This document shows positions 24,194 to 32,467 of a stretch of 45,254 bases of DNA, in pieces (the stretch's first letter is position 1; each line of letters begins with the position of its first letter). The stretch spans positions 1 to 45,254 of the forward strand of contig DIWP01000035.1 of NCBI GenBank assembly GCA_002423545.1, written 5' to 3'. Position numbers and translations under genes: made by a program. Under the pieces are notes generated by a model. That model searched no databases, was not told the origin of the DNA, and was given only the letters and a program-made list of their open reading frames with translations. This stretch comes from Thermoleophilia bacterium UBA6103. Lineage in GTDB: Bacteria > Actinomycetota > Thermoleophilia > UBA2241.

Positions 24194-25524
24194 GCGTCCA
24201 GGCGTCCGATCGGATAGGGCAGTGACGCGTCGCGCGGGATCGTGTCGATGTACCGCTCGCGGAACCAGGCCGACTGCATGCGGCAGGCGCGGCGGCGGCG
24301 TCCCCACTCCGGGTGGGTGGTGGCGTCGCGCCAGATCTCGTCGAGGGGGCGTTCGCGGACGTTGCCGAAGGTCAGCGGTGTGAAGTCGCAGGGGGTCGCC
24401 TCTCCGTAGGCGTTCACGTGGAACTGCCAGTTCCACGCCAGACAGCCGATGAACCAGGCGACCCCGCGCGAGCTGTTCGTCCAGGTCTGGGTCGTCACCC
24501 GAGGCCTGCCGCCGAGGCGGCGGTTGAGGCAGGCGGCTTCGCGCAGCAGCCGGCGATGCGAGAGCGATGTGAGGAGGCTCGAGCGGCTTTCGAGGAGGCG
24601 GCCGGTCGGGATCACGTCGAACACCGAGACCTCGTCGACGTCCCAGTCCATTGCGAGGCGGGCGATCCGCGAGAGCTCGTGGCGCTCGACAGACCTGTTG
24701 GTGGCATACGTCGAGAGCCCGACGAGCAGCCCGGCCGAGCGAGCCGCGGCGACCGCCCGCCGGACGGCGGCGAAGGTACCCGGCGCTCCGCGCAGGGCGT
24801 CGTGCCGCCGCGGGTCCGGCGAGTCGAGGCTCACGTGGACGGCGTGCAGGCCGGCCTCTTTGAGGGCGGCGGCGCGGCGCGCGTCCAGCAGCAACCCGTT
24901 CGTGAAGATCTGGACGGTGGCGCGCTCGCGGTCGATGCCGGCGATCAACTTCTCGAGGTCGGCTCGCAAGAGCGGCTCGCCGCCGGTGAAGGTGACGCTG
25001 CCGACGCCCAGATCGAGGCTCTCTGCGATCACCCGGCGCAGCTCCTCGGTCGACAGCGGCGGTCGCTGGACCTGGGTCGCGGCGACCCGGTGCACGTCCG
25101 CGCCCCCCGTCCGGCGGCGGAACGCCGGCTGGACCGCACGTGCAGTGGCGCGCCCGTGCATCGCCCCGCTTCCGGCGCTGCAGTGGCCGCACGAGCACTG
25201 GCACGAGTCGGTGACGGCGATGGTGACCGCCATCGGCGTCGGCATGCCCAGGAGCGTGCGTCGCAGAAAGGCCTCGACGACCCTTCGGTTGGCTGTGCTC
25301 GGTGTCGGCGGCACATAGAGAGAATGGACGTAGCTGCCGTCGATGCAGGCGATCGGCCGGATGCCGTTGAGGAAGCCGAAGAAGAGGTGCAGGAGCGCCC
25401 GCTGGGCAAAAGGAGCGCCGGCGGCCGTGCGCACCCGGACGTGGCCGCCCCGGGCGGCCACCGAAGCTCGCAGGCGGGCCAGCGGCGCCGTGCTGGTGAA
25501 GGCGTACGTCTGCTGCGCCGGCAT
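24190..25524 (-). CDS. Radical SAM protein with SPASM-like C-terminus
   Basis: 444 residues from ATG 25524. The radical SAM site is CQCSCGHC, giving CxxxCxxC at Cys108, 112 and 115, with an extra Cys110. The following about 50-residue Arg-rich insertion (residues 117-160) is unusual before the TFTGGEPLLR SAM-binding segment. The C-terminal part has FIGCLAWNW, NAYGEATPCDFTPLTFGNVR, then LDEIW, and a final Cys in RRRRACRMQS: possible auxiliary cluster ligands. The TPCxFTP motif is shared with the radical SAM protein at 6344. A TAGAAT box six bases before the ATG suggests a leaderless transcript. The gene is coupled to the broken amidohydrolase. Confidence 0.85.
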   Translation of the reverse strand: MPAQQTYAFTSTAPLARLRASVAARGGHVRVRTAAGAPFAQRALLHLFFGFLNGIRPIACIDGSYVHSLYVPPTPSTANRRVVEAFLRRTLLGMPTPMAVTIAVTDSCQCSCGHCSAGSGAMHGRATARAVQPAFRRRTGGADVHRVAATQVQRPPLSTEELRRVIAESLDLGVGSVTFTGGEPLLRADLEKLIAGIDRERATVQIFTNGLLLDARRAAALKEAGLHAVHVSLDSPDPRRHDALRGAPGTFAAVRRAVAAARSAGLLVGLSTYATNRSVERHELSRIARLAMDWDVDEVSVFDVIPTGRLLESRSSLLTSLSHRRLLREAACLNRRLGGRPRVTTQTWTNSSRGVAWFIGCLAWNWQFHVNAYGEATPCDFTPLTFGNVRERPLDEIWRDATTHPEWGRRRRACRMQSAWFRERYIDTIPRDASLPYPIGRLDA

Positions 25525-25530
25525 GCCCTC

Positions 25531-25536
25531 ATTCTA
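25531..25536 (-). promoter_or_regulatory. TAGAAT -10 box next to the radical SAM start
   Basis: On the minus strand TAGAAT is followed by GAGGGC and then ATG 25524. With a start point about seven bases past the box, the mRNA would begin at the ATG. It is identical to the boxes at 18618 and 22885. Confidence 0.45.
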
Positions 25537-25602
25537 GCGCCGGCTGTTCATCGGTCGTCGGATCGGCAGTATGCTGGCGTCGGTACCGACGGGGGAGGGG
25601 TC

Positions 25603-26886
25603 ATGGGTGGTTCAAGGAACCAGGCGGCGTCAAGCCTTATTTCGCTGCTCCTGATCGTGCTGGCAGCGGTGCTGCTGGCAGTGGCGGCGCTCCCGCGGGT
25701 GGCGCAGGCCGCCGACAGCTACCGGTTCGTCGCCAAGTGGGGCAGCCAGGGCAGCGGGAACGGTCAGTTCAAGATGCCCAGCGGGGTGGCGGTGGACGGG
25801 TACGGCAACGTCTACGTGGTCGACGCCGGCAACCACCGCGTGCAGAAGTTCACCAGCACCGGCGTCTTCGTGACCAAGTGGGGCGAGCAGGGCGCCGGCA
25901 ACGGCCAGTTCGACCGCCCCAACGGCATCGCGGTCGACCGCAGCGGCAACGTCTACGTGACCGATCTCGGCAACAGCCGCGTGCAGAAGTTCACCGCCTG
26001 GGGCGGCTTCATCACCGCCTGGGGCACGTGGGGCAAGGGTCTCGGGCAGTTCTACGAACCCGGGGGTATCGCCACCGACTCCTATCAGAACGTCTACGTC
26101 GCCGACAGCGGCTCGCAGCGCATGCAGAAGTTCGGCAGCCTGGGCGCCTTCATCCTCACCTTCGGCAGCTACGGCAGTGGCAGCGGGCAACTGAACCAGC
26201 CCAACGGAATGGCCGTCGATATCCTCCGTCGAGTGTACGTGGCCGACTACGGCAACCACCGCATCCAGAGGTTCAGTCAGGACGGCTACTTCCAGGCTCT
26301 GTGGGGCGGCTACGGTAGCGGCGCGGGCAAGCTCGACCATCCGCGCGGCGTGGCGGTGGACCGCTCGATGAACGTCTATGTGGCCGACTCGGCCAACAGC
26401 CGGGTGCAGAAGTCCACCGGGGGCGGGGTCTACCTCGGCGGCTTTGGAAGCTATGGCACCGGCAACGGTCAGTTCGAGTATCCGTACGGCTTGGCGGTGG
26501 ACGCCGCCGGCAACGTCTATGTGAGCGACCGGACCGCCAACCGGATCCAGAAGTTCGCTCCCGACACCCGGTCGACCTGTACCGTGACGCTCAGGTTCGG
26601 CGGACTCAGGATCGGAGCGCTGAAGCTCGGCCGGCGGATGACGGCCAAGGGGAAGGTGACCCCGGCCACGCCGCCTGGTCACAAGGTGAAGCTGACACTG
26701 CAGCGCAAACGCGGCACACGCTGGGTGGCCGTGAAGACGGTGCGGCGCAGCTTCGGTCCCACCGGCGCGTACAGCTGGAAGTACAAGCCGACCAGGAAGG
26801 GCACCTATCGCATGCGCGCCTCGGTGGCCGCCACGGCGACCAGCCGGTCGGGCGCCAGCGAGTGGCACATCTTCTGGGTGAGGTGA
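25603..26886 (+). CDS. Secreted NHL-repeat beta-propeller
   Basis: 427 residues from ATG 25603, with GGGGGAGGGG directly upstream. A hydrophobic segment (LISLLLIVLAAVLLAVAALP) ends at AQAADSYRF, a signal peptide. Six NHL repeats of about 47 residues follow. Each has GNGQF or GSGQL, then a GVAVD/GIAVD strand, NVYVVD/NVYVAD, and NHRVQKF or NSRVQKF; together they give a six-bladed propeller. After the propeller, the CTVTLRFGGLRIGALKLGRR stretch starts an about 100-residue Ig-like domain ending in SEWHIFWVR. The repeats are also near-identical in DNA, which favours recombination. Protein or glycan binding at the cell surface is likely. Confidence 0.9.
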   Translation: MGGSRNQAASSLISLLLIVLAAVLLAVAALPRVAQAADSYRFVAKWGSQGSGNGQFKMPSGVAVDGYGNVYVVDAGNHRVQKFTSTGVFVTKWGEQGAGNGQFDRPNGIAVDRSGNVYVTDLGNSRVQKFTAWGGFITAWGTWGKGLGQFYEPGGIATDSYQNVYVADSGSQRMQKFGSLGAFILTFGSYGSGSGQLNQPNGMAVDILRRVYVADYGNHRIQRFSQDGYFQALWGGYGSGAGKLDHPRGVAVDRSMNVYVADSANSRVQKSTGGGVYLGGFGSYGTGNGQFEYPYGLAVDAAGNVYVSDRTANRIQKFAPDTRSTCTVTLRFGGLRIGALKLGRRMTAKGKVTPATPPGHKVKLTLQRKRGTRWVAVKTVRRSFGPTGAYSWKYKPTRKGTYRMRASVAATATSRSGASEWHIFWVR

Positions 26887-26895
26887 GGCTGCCGC

Positions 26896-27921
26896 ATGCA
26901 GACGCCGCCGCGGGCCGAGTACATCGCCCGCATCAACCGCGTCATGGACTACATCGACGAGCATCTCGGCGAGCCGCTGACGCTTGCCGAGCTGGCGGAC
27001 GTCGCCGCCTTCTCACCGTTCCATTTCCACCGCATCTTCGCCGCCCTGGTGGGCGAGACACTGGGTCAGTACGTTCGCAGGCTGCGCCTGGAGCGGGCGG
27101 CCCAGCAGCTCGTGGCCGCGCCGCACAAGCCGATCACCGCGGTGGCGCTGGACTGTGGGTTCTCCGGCCCGGCGCCGTTCGCCCGGGCCTTCAAGGAGAA
27201 CTTCGGCATGAGTGCCTCTGAGTGGCGGCGGACCATGCGGCGGTCCGGAGGCGCGGACGGCGCGATGGACCGGTCGGACGGCGAGACGGCCGAGCAGGTG
27301 AGCAAGGATCGTCAAACGCTCGGCAAGCCGCGCAAAGCATGGCAGGTCGTCCCCGTCTACGGTGGGGCCGTACAGCAGCGACCCGCATGGAGGGTGACCA
27401 TGGCGCAGCAGGACGATAGCGAGGCCCGCGGTGGTATCGAGGCCCAGGTAGAGGTCAAGGAGGTGCCCCCGTTCACGCTTGCCTACGTGCGGCACACCGG
27501 CCCGTACGCCGGCGACAGCGAGCTGTTCGGCAGGCTGTTCGCCAGGATCATGCAGTGGGCCGGCCCACGTGGACTCCTGGGTCCGGAGACGAAGGTCGTG
27601 TCGGTCTACCACGACAACCCCGGACTTACGGAGCCCGACAAGCTTCGTGTGAGCGTGGGGGTCAGCGTGCCCGAGGACACGGCGGTGGACGGCGAGATCG
27701 GCACGATGGTGATCCCCGGCGGGACGTGGGCCGTCGCCGGGTTCGAGCTGGCCGGCGACGAGTACGCCGCGGCATGGGACGCCGTCTTCAGCGGCTGGTT
27801 GCCGGACAGCGGCTACCAGCCCGCCGACGGCGTCTGCTACGAGCAGTTCCACAACGACCCGGAGCAGCACCCCGAGCACAAGTGCGTGGTGAGCATCTGC
27901 GTGCCGGTGAAACCTCTGTGA
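26896..27921 (+). CDS. AraC-family regulator with GyrI-like effector domain
   Basis: 341 residues from ATG 26896, nine bases after the NHL gene stop, with GAGGTGAGG overlapping that stop; the two genes may share a transcript. Residues 10-110 are the double helix-turn-helix of AraC/XylS regulators (PLTLAELADVAAFSPFHFHR; ITAVALDCGFSGPAPFARAF). After a linker of about 55 residues, residues 170-341 form a GyrI-like/SOUL-type effector domain (PPFTLAYVRHTGPYAGDSEL; VIPGGTWAVAGFELAGDEY). Such proteins (Rob and BmrR style) bind hydrophobic drugs and activate efflux genes. The target genes are not evident here. Confidence 0.92.
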   Translation: MQTPPRAEYIARINRVMDYIDEHLGEPLTLAELADVAAFSPFHFHRIFAALVGETLGQYVRRLRLERAAQQLVAAPHKPITAVALDCGFSGPAPFARAFKENFGMSASEWRRTMRRSGGADGAMDRSDGETAEQVSKDRQTLGKPRKAWQVVPVYGGAVQQRPAWRVTMAQQDDSEARGGIEAQVEVKEVPPFTLAYVRHTGPYAGDSELFGRLFARIMQWAGPRGLLGPETKVVSVYHDNPGLTEPDKLRVSVGVSVPEDTAVDGEIGTMVIPGGTWAVAGFELAGDEYAAAWDAVFSGWLPDSGYQPADGVCYEQFHNDPEQHPEHKCVVSICVPVKPL

Positions 27922-27970
27922 CTGCGTGATCGGCGCCCGCCGGCCGACGGTCGGGAGAGGGCAGGGAAGC

Positions 27971-28006
27971 GGAAGGGGGCCGGTCCTTGAGGACCGGCCC
28001 CCTTCC
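27971..28006. terminator. Perfect 16-bp bidirectional terminator
   Basis: GGAAGGGGGCCGGTCC (27971-27986), loop TTGA, GGACCGGCCCCCTTCC (27991-28006), followed by TTGT. It sits between the AraC-family gene and the convergent AhpC-type selenoprotein gene. Confidence 0.85.
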
Positions 28007-28041
28007 TTGTCCGCTACAGCCGCATCAGCCGGCGAGCGGCG

Positions 28042-28653
28042 TCACTCGTCTTCTTTGGGCTGCCAGACCTCCCAGACGCGACCCACCAGATCGGGGCCGG
28101 GCTTGAGGACCTTCTTGCCGGGCTCCCAGCCGGAGGGCGTGACTTCCTTGCCGCCCGTCTTGCGGACATGCTGGTACGCCTTGATCTGCCGCAGGGTCTC
28201 GGCGACCTTGCGGCCTACCGGCGGCGTGAGCACCTCCATGGCCTGGATCACGCCGTCTGGATCGATGATGAACCGGCCGCGGATGTTCACGCCGGCCTCG
28301 TCGTCGTAGACGCCGTAGGCGGCGCCCAGACGACCGGCCGCGTCCGCAAGCATCGGGAAGGGGATGCCGCCTTCCGTCATCTTCGAGAGCTCGTTCTCGT
28401 CCCACATCTTGTGGACGAACTGCGAGTCCACGCTGGCCGACAGTACCTCGACGCCCAGAGCCTGGAACTCGTCATACTTCTCGGCGACCGCCGAGATCTC
28501 GGTCGGTCACACGAAGGTGAAGTCACCCGGGTAGAAGCAGAGGACCACCCACTTGCCCAGGTAGTCGGACAGCTTGACCTGGGTGAAGCCGCCCTTGTGG
28601 TAGGCGGGGGCGGTGAAGTCCGGCGCCTTGCGACCGACCATGACGTTGCTCAC
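28042..28653 (-). CDS. Selenocysteine-containing AhpC-type peroxiredoxin
   Basis: 203 residues from GTG 28653 (AAGGAG six bases upstream) to the stop at 28042, reading through TGA at 28507-28509. The N-terminal half ends FYPGDFTFV, then TGA, then PTEISAVAEKYDEF. Typical 2-Cys peroxiredoxins read DFTFVCPTE, so Sec49 replaces the peroxidatic Cys. The Thr three residues before it is kept. The C-terminal GWEPGKKVLKPGPDLVGRVW is typical of the AhpC/Prx1 group, but no resolving Cys remains, so this would be a 1-Sec enzyme. The role is reduction of H2O2 or alkyl peroxides in the cytosol. An alternative start, ATG 28758, also with a strong ribosome site, would add 35 acidic/Ser-rich residues. Confidence 0.92.
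28479..28496 (-). promoter_or_regulatory. Bacterial SECIS hairpin of the AhpC-type selenoprotein
   Basis: Just 3' of the TGA, TCTCGGC pairs with GCCGAGA (7 bp) around a GGTC loop. Counting the T of TGA as 1, the GGT of the loop is at 21-23. In the E. coli fdhF SECIS the loop GGU is at 22-24. Stem length, loop size, loop sequence and distance all match the bacterial SECIS that binds SelB. Confidence 0.85.
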
Positions 28654-28968
28654 GCTCGTCTCCTTCTCTGCGGATCCCGATGCCTCGCCCTCGCTCGCCG
28701 GTTCCGCGCCGACGACCGATCCCGTTGGACGAGCGCACCCGATCTCAGTCTCTGCCATGCCTGGAGCACCTCCTCGTCGTCGTGCGCATCGAGCCACTCA
28801 GGCGCCCCTCCGGGGACGCCGAGTACTCTGCATGGACCCGCTGTCCGCAGGATAGCAGGCCTGTCGATGTTCTCGTAGGGGCCGGCGCACGTCGTTCCAC
28901 CCTTCCCGGCAGTCGTCCCTTCACGCTGGGCTCACGATTCCTGAACGCGGCGCCGTCAGGCTTCAGGT

Positions 28969-29142
28969 ATGACTGCCGACTTCACGCCGCTCGCTGTCCT
29001 CGCGGCGGTGTTCCTCTTCGGGGGCATCGCCGCCACACGCTGGACCTGCGGCTCCTGGACCGTCCTCGCCATCGCGTCGATGGGCGTCGGTGTGATCCTG
29101 TTCGGCGTCTTCGCCTGGCTGCAGCTCCGTAGGGGCTCCTGA
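28969..29142 (+). CDS. Small two-helix membrane protein
   Basis: 57 residues from ATG 28969 to TGA 29140-29142. The predicted product has two hydrophobic helices (PLAVLAAVFLFGGIAA and WTVLAIASMGVGVILFGVFAW) separated by TRWTCGS and ends in a basic QLRRGS. The ribosome site is weak. The even hydrophobic pattern and strong third-position GC favour coding. The function is unknown. It lies between the AhpC-type selenoprotein (divergent) and the convergent phosphoribosyltransferase gene. Confidence 0.5.
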   Translation: MTADFTPLAVLAAVFLFGGIAATRWTCGSWTVLAIASMGVGVILFGVFAWLQLRRGS

Positions 29143-29172
29143 CTCCCGCTGTGCCGCTCGCGTCGGCGGGCA

Positions 29173-29862
29173 TCAGACGGGCGGCGAGTGGAACGGCGTC
29201 AGCAGCGCAGCCACCGTGCGCTCGTCGACATCCGACCAGCACCGGTAGGCATCGGCGACTGCGAACCGTCGGCTGCCGCGCAGATTCGGGCAGTAGATCG
29301 CGTCGACGGCCTCCACGACCGCGTCGGCCGACGACTCGTGCGCGGTCGGCACGGCGACGCTGATCGCCGCTGCCCCGGTGGCGCGGACGGCGGCGATGGC
29401 GGCCCGCAGCGTGAAGCCGGAGGCGAGACCGTCGTCGACGAGCACGGCGTGGAGGCCTTTCACAGCAGCGTAGCTGCGCCCGGCCCGCAGGTCGGCGTCG
29501 CGGCGCCTCACCTTCTCACGCGTACGGGCGACGCCCTGTTCGATCTCCGCCTCGCTGAGGCCGAGCTCCCGGACGAGTCGCTCGTTGAGGTGCACGCTGC
29601 CGTCGAAGGCGACCGCGCCGTAACCGGCTTCAGGGTTCCAGGGCAGGGTGATCTTGCTGACCACAGCGAGGTCGAGCGGCAGCGCGAGACGCTGCGCGAT
29701 CGGAGCCGCCACCGGCACGCCGCCGGCCGGGATGGCCAGCACTACGACGTTCGCGCGGCGATCGAACCGCGGTGCGAGCATCCCGGCCAGTACCTCACCG
29801 GCGTGGGAACGGTCACGGAACACATGGATCCGGTCGCGCAGCTCCGGGAGTTCGACGATCAT
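29173..29862 (-). CDS. Phosphoribosyltransferase-family protein
   Basis: 229 residues from ATG 29862, with AGGAGG at good spacing; longer in-frame extensions lack ribosome sites and family similarity. The start FRDRSHAGEVLAGML and the IPAGGVPVAAPIAQ strand-loop are followed by the PRPP-binding motif VLVDDGLASGFTLRAA near residue 150 and a CxxL-containing C-terminal region (YCPNLRGSRRFAVADAY). These match the ComF-like/type I phosphoribosyltransferase-like proteins common beside dienelactone-hydrolase or stress genes in actinobacteria. The substrate base is unknown. Confidence 0.85.
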   Translation of the reverse strand: MIVELPELRDRIHVFRDRSHAGEVLAGMLAPRFDRRANVVVLAIPAGGVPVAAPIAQRLALPLDLAVVSKITLPWNPEAGYGAVAFDGSVHLNERLVRELGLSEAEIEQGVARTREKVRRRDADLRAGRSYAAVKGLHAVLVDDGLASGFTLRAAIAAVRATGAAAISVAVPTAHESSADAVVEAVDAIYCPNLRGSRRFAVADAYRCWSDVDERTVAALLTPFHSPPV

Positions 29863-30186
29863 GCGCGCCTCCTCGAGACACATCCTCTGTACCCGCGCCC
29901 GCTCGAGCGCAGCCGGAACGCCGCTCGGCCGGCGTCGGGTCCATGACCGGGCGAGGCCGTGATATCGTGGCGTCCGGCGTATACTGACACCCGTCGGCCG
30001 CTCTGCTCGCGCATCGCGGCACGTCCGTGAGCCCGCTCGTCGCGGCAGTCCGCATCGATCCATCGCGGCAGAGGGCCATGTGCGAACGGGTCGCGCCGAC
30101 GACCGACGTCGACAACGACTGGGCGTGGGGCCTGCGCAGGCGCCGGCCTTAGCGGGAGACGGCTCAGACGAATCGAGAGGACATCG
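29863..30186. other. Divergent promoter region before rpsR
   Basis: There is no gene. A TATACT box at 29980-29985 points toward the S18 gene, leaving an about 200-base leader. I could not find a convincing S6:S18-type leader fold by eye. GAGAGGA just before ATG 30187 is the ribosome site. Confidence 0.4.
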
Positions 30187-30495
30187 ATGGCCAAAGCCAA
30201 AGCGACACCACGGCGGCCCAAGAAGGCTCGCCCCTTCGATCCGGCGCGCCGCCGGTACTGCTCCTTCTGCAAGGAGAAGGTCGACGACGTCGACTACAAG
30301 GACGTCACCACGCTGCGTCGTTATGTCAGCGAGCGGGGCAAGATCAAGTCGCGTCGCAACAGCGGTGCCTGCCGGCGCCATCAGCGTCAGATCGCCGAGG
30401 CCGTCAAGCGGGCTCGCGAGATGGCGCTGTTGCCCTACGTCACCGTCATCACCGGCGGCGATGACCGCGGGCGCCGGCGTCGGCGTCGCGACTGA
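30187..30495 (+). CDS. rpsR: Ribosomal protein bS18, stand-alone copy
   Basis: 102 residues. The core YCSFCKEKVDDVDYKD, TLRRYVSERGKIKSRR, then a CRRHQRQIAEAVKRAREMAL segment ending LLPYV, is diagnostic of bS18, which binds 16S rRNA with S6 in the small subunit platform. Cys residues in CSFC plus the later CRRH form a possible zinc site (C+ form). A basic tail of six Arg residues ends the protein. S18 genes normally sit in rpsF-ssb-rpsR-rplI; here no S6, SSB or L9 gene is adjacent. It is therefore either relocated or a paralogue, as in actinobacteria with zinc-dependent pairs. Confidence 0.93.
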   Translation: MAKAKATPRRPKKARPFDPARRRYCSFCKEKVDDVDYKDVTTLRRYVSERGKIKSRRNSGACRRHQRQIAEAVKRAREMALLPYVTVITGGDDRGRRRRRRD

Positions 30496-30620
30496 CGCAC
30501 GCATCAGCCATCGCGAAGTGACAGCTCGCCGGGTCGGCGGGCGCTGAAGCCGGCGACGTCGCCGCAGAGCGACCGTTCTCGCAGGGAGGCTCCCATCTTC
30601 CATCGGGAAGACTGCGCACC

Positions 30621-31715
30621 GTGACGACGGCCTCCACGCTGCCGCCACTCACCATACGAGGCATACGGGTCCCGCTGCCGATCGTCCAGGGCGGTATGGG
30701 CGTGGGTATCTCACTTTCCCGCCTGGCCGGTGCCGTGAGCCGTGCCGGTGGTCTCGGCGTGCTGTCGAGCGCCTGCCTCGACCGCCTGGTGACCCATCGG
30801 CTCGGTCGCAGAGTGGACACCTACGAGGCAGTGCGTGAGGAGGTCGCCGAGACCATGTCCTACGGCGGCCTGGCCGCCATCAACATCATGGTCGCCCTGC
30901 AGCGCGACTACGAGGCCGCGGTACGCGGCGCCATCGATGCCGGCGCGCACGCCATCATTTCCGGCGCCGGGCTTCCGCTCGCGCTGCCCTCGATACAGCC
31001 GCCGAAGGACACGGCGCTGATCCCCATCGTCTCTTCGGTGCGGGCGCTGCAGCTCATCTGCCGGCGCTGGGAGCGTCAGAGCTGCCGGCCCGACGCGGTG
31101 GTCGTCGAGGGGCCGCTGGCCGGCGGACACCTCGGCTTCCGTCTCGACCAGCTCGACCTCGAGGAGAACACCCTCGAGCGCCTGCTGCCGCCGGTCAAGG
31201 AGTTCGCCCAGACGCACGGCGACTTTCCCGTCATCGTCGCCGGCGGCATCTACACGTACGCCGACATCCGCCGCTTCCTGGCGCTCGGGGCCGACGCCGT
31301 GCAGATGGGGACCCGCTTCCTGGTGACCGAGGAGAGCGGAGCCACTCCGGCCTACAAACAGGCGGTGTTGAGCGCGACGCCGGCCGACATCGTGGTCGCC
31401 GACGATCCCGGCTCGCCGTGTGGACTGCCGTTCCGCGTGCTGCGCGGATCGCCGATGTACCGGTCGGCACTCGTGCGGAGCCGAACGCCCAAGTGCGACA
31501 AGGGCTACGTGCTGCTCAAGGACGCCGACGGGCGGTATACGAGGTGCCCGGCGCGGCATGACAACGAGCACAGCTTCTGCATCTGCAACGGGCTGCTCAG
31601 CTCGGCCGGTATCGGCGATGGGGAGGCGCCGCTCTACACCTGCGGCGCCAGCGCCTGGAGGGTCGACCGCATCCTGCCGGTCAAGGAGCTCATGACGGAA
31701 CTCGCCGACGACTGA
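30621..31715 (+). CDS. Nitronate monooxygenase-like FMN enzyme
   Basis: 364 residues from GTG 30621. The TIM-barrel flavoprotein fold is shown by PIVQGGMGVGIS at the N terminus, NIMVAL, IISGAGLP, VVEGPLAGGHLG and the phosphate-binding IVAGGIYTYADIRRFLALGA followed by VQMGTRFLVTEES. These are features of 2-nitropropane dioxygenase/enoyl-ACP reductase II-like enzymes, which oxidise alkyl nitronates or reduce enoyl groups. The C-terminal 70 residues carry five Cys, including CDKGYVLL, RCPAR, FCICNG and YTCGAS, an extension seen in some anaerobe homologues that could bind a metal. It stands 125 bases after rpsR in the same direction. Confidence 0.88.
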   Translation: MTTASTLPPLTIRGIRVPLPIVQGGMGVGISLSRLAGAVSRAGGLGVLSSACLDRLVTHRLGRRVDTYEAVREEVAETMSYGGLAAINIMVALQRDYEAAVRGAIDAGAHAIISGAGLPLALPSIQPPKDTALIPIVSSVRALQLICRRWERQSCRPDAVVVEGPLAGGHLGFRLDQLDLEENTLERLLPPVKEFAQTHGDFPVIVAGGIYTYADIRRFLALGADAVQMGTRFLVTEESGATPAYKQAVLSATPADIVVADDPGSPCGLPFRVLRGSPMYRSALVRSRTPKCDKGYVLLKDADGRYTRCPARHDNEHSFCICNGLLSSAGIGDGEAPLYTCGASAWRVDRILPVKELMTELADD

Positions 31716-31800
31716 CGAGGCCGGTCCGTGCCGCGTGTCAGCTTTGGATCGCGGCAGCGAGAGCCGGCCGGGACCGTTCCCGAATCGGTGAGGACTCACC

Positions 31801-31836
31801 GGCGCCGGACTCGCGGCCGGCGCCGGACTCGCGGCC
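31801..31836. repeat. Perfect tandem 18-bp duplication
   Basis: GGCGCCGGACTCGCGGCC occurs twice head-to-tail (31801-31818, 31819-31836), ending two bases before the stop of the convergent CoA-binding gene. It lies between two convergent genes, so it might be a slippage product or part of a terminator region. Confidence 0.8.
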
Positions 31837-31838
31837 GC

Positions 31839-32201
31839 TCAGAACTGACCGGTGTTGAGGAGGACGAGGGTGCACGCCTCGACGACCTCGATGCCGTTCT
31901 TCTCCAGGCGGTCGTAGACGTCGGTGTTCTCTGCGCCGGGGTTGAAGATCACGCGCCGGGGGGCGAGGGCGATCACGTCGTCGATCACGGCGTCCTGCCG
32001 CGCCGGACTCACGTACATCGTGACGGTGTCGACGTCGCCCGGGATCTCGCGGCAGGTGGCGCAGACATCTGTCTCGCAGATGCGATCGTGCCTGGGGGCC
32101 ACGGGGATCGGGGTGTGACCCTTCTCCTGAAGAAGCTTCATCGCCTTGTGGGAGTACCTCTCCTGGTCTGGGCTGGCTCCGATGACGGCGACGGTGGACA
32201 T
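31839..32201 (-). CDS. CoA-binding (YccU-like) protein
   Basis: 120 residues from ATG 32201, with GGAGCG upstream. TVAVIGASPDQERYSHKAMK, then IPVAPRHDRICETDV, then TVTMYVSPARQDAVIDDVIAL, and RRVIFNPGAENTDVYDRL give the Rossmann-like fold of the CoA_binding_2 family (YccU). These bind CoA or related nucleotides; no enzymatic role is established. Three Cys cluster in ICETDVCATCREIP, which is not typical and could be a redox or metal element. Confidence 0.85.
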   Translation of the reverse strand: MSTVAVIGASPDQERYSHKAMKLLQEKGHTPIPVAPRHDRICETDVCATCREIPGDVDTVTMYVSPARQDAVIDDVIALAPRRVIFNPGAENTDVYDRLEKNGIEVVEACTLVLLNTGQF

Positions 32202-32467
32202 GGTGCGACGCTCCACTGGTCGTACTGTATGAAGGTAGCGCGGTTCGCGCGCTGTGCTGACGACAGGATACCCGGGCAGCGCACGGTGTCGCGGGCCGGC
32301 CGGCGTCCCGGCGGTCCGAGATGTGCCGGCTACAGGGCTCCACCTTGTACAAAGCCTGCCTGGCATCGGCCCGCGCGACGCCGTGCGCAAAGGACCGAGC
32401 GAGACGCGGAGCAGGACGCGCGGCGTGGTGGCGTCCCGGCTCGAAGGGGAGTGGACGTGGCCGGGGC

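Noticed and set aside
28042..28797. Frameshifted or nonsense-mutated ahpC
   Set aside because: No frame change is needed. TGA replaces only the peroxidatic Cys codon and is followed by a GGT-loop hairpin at SECIS distance.
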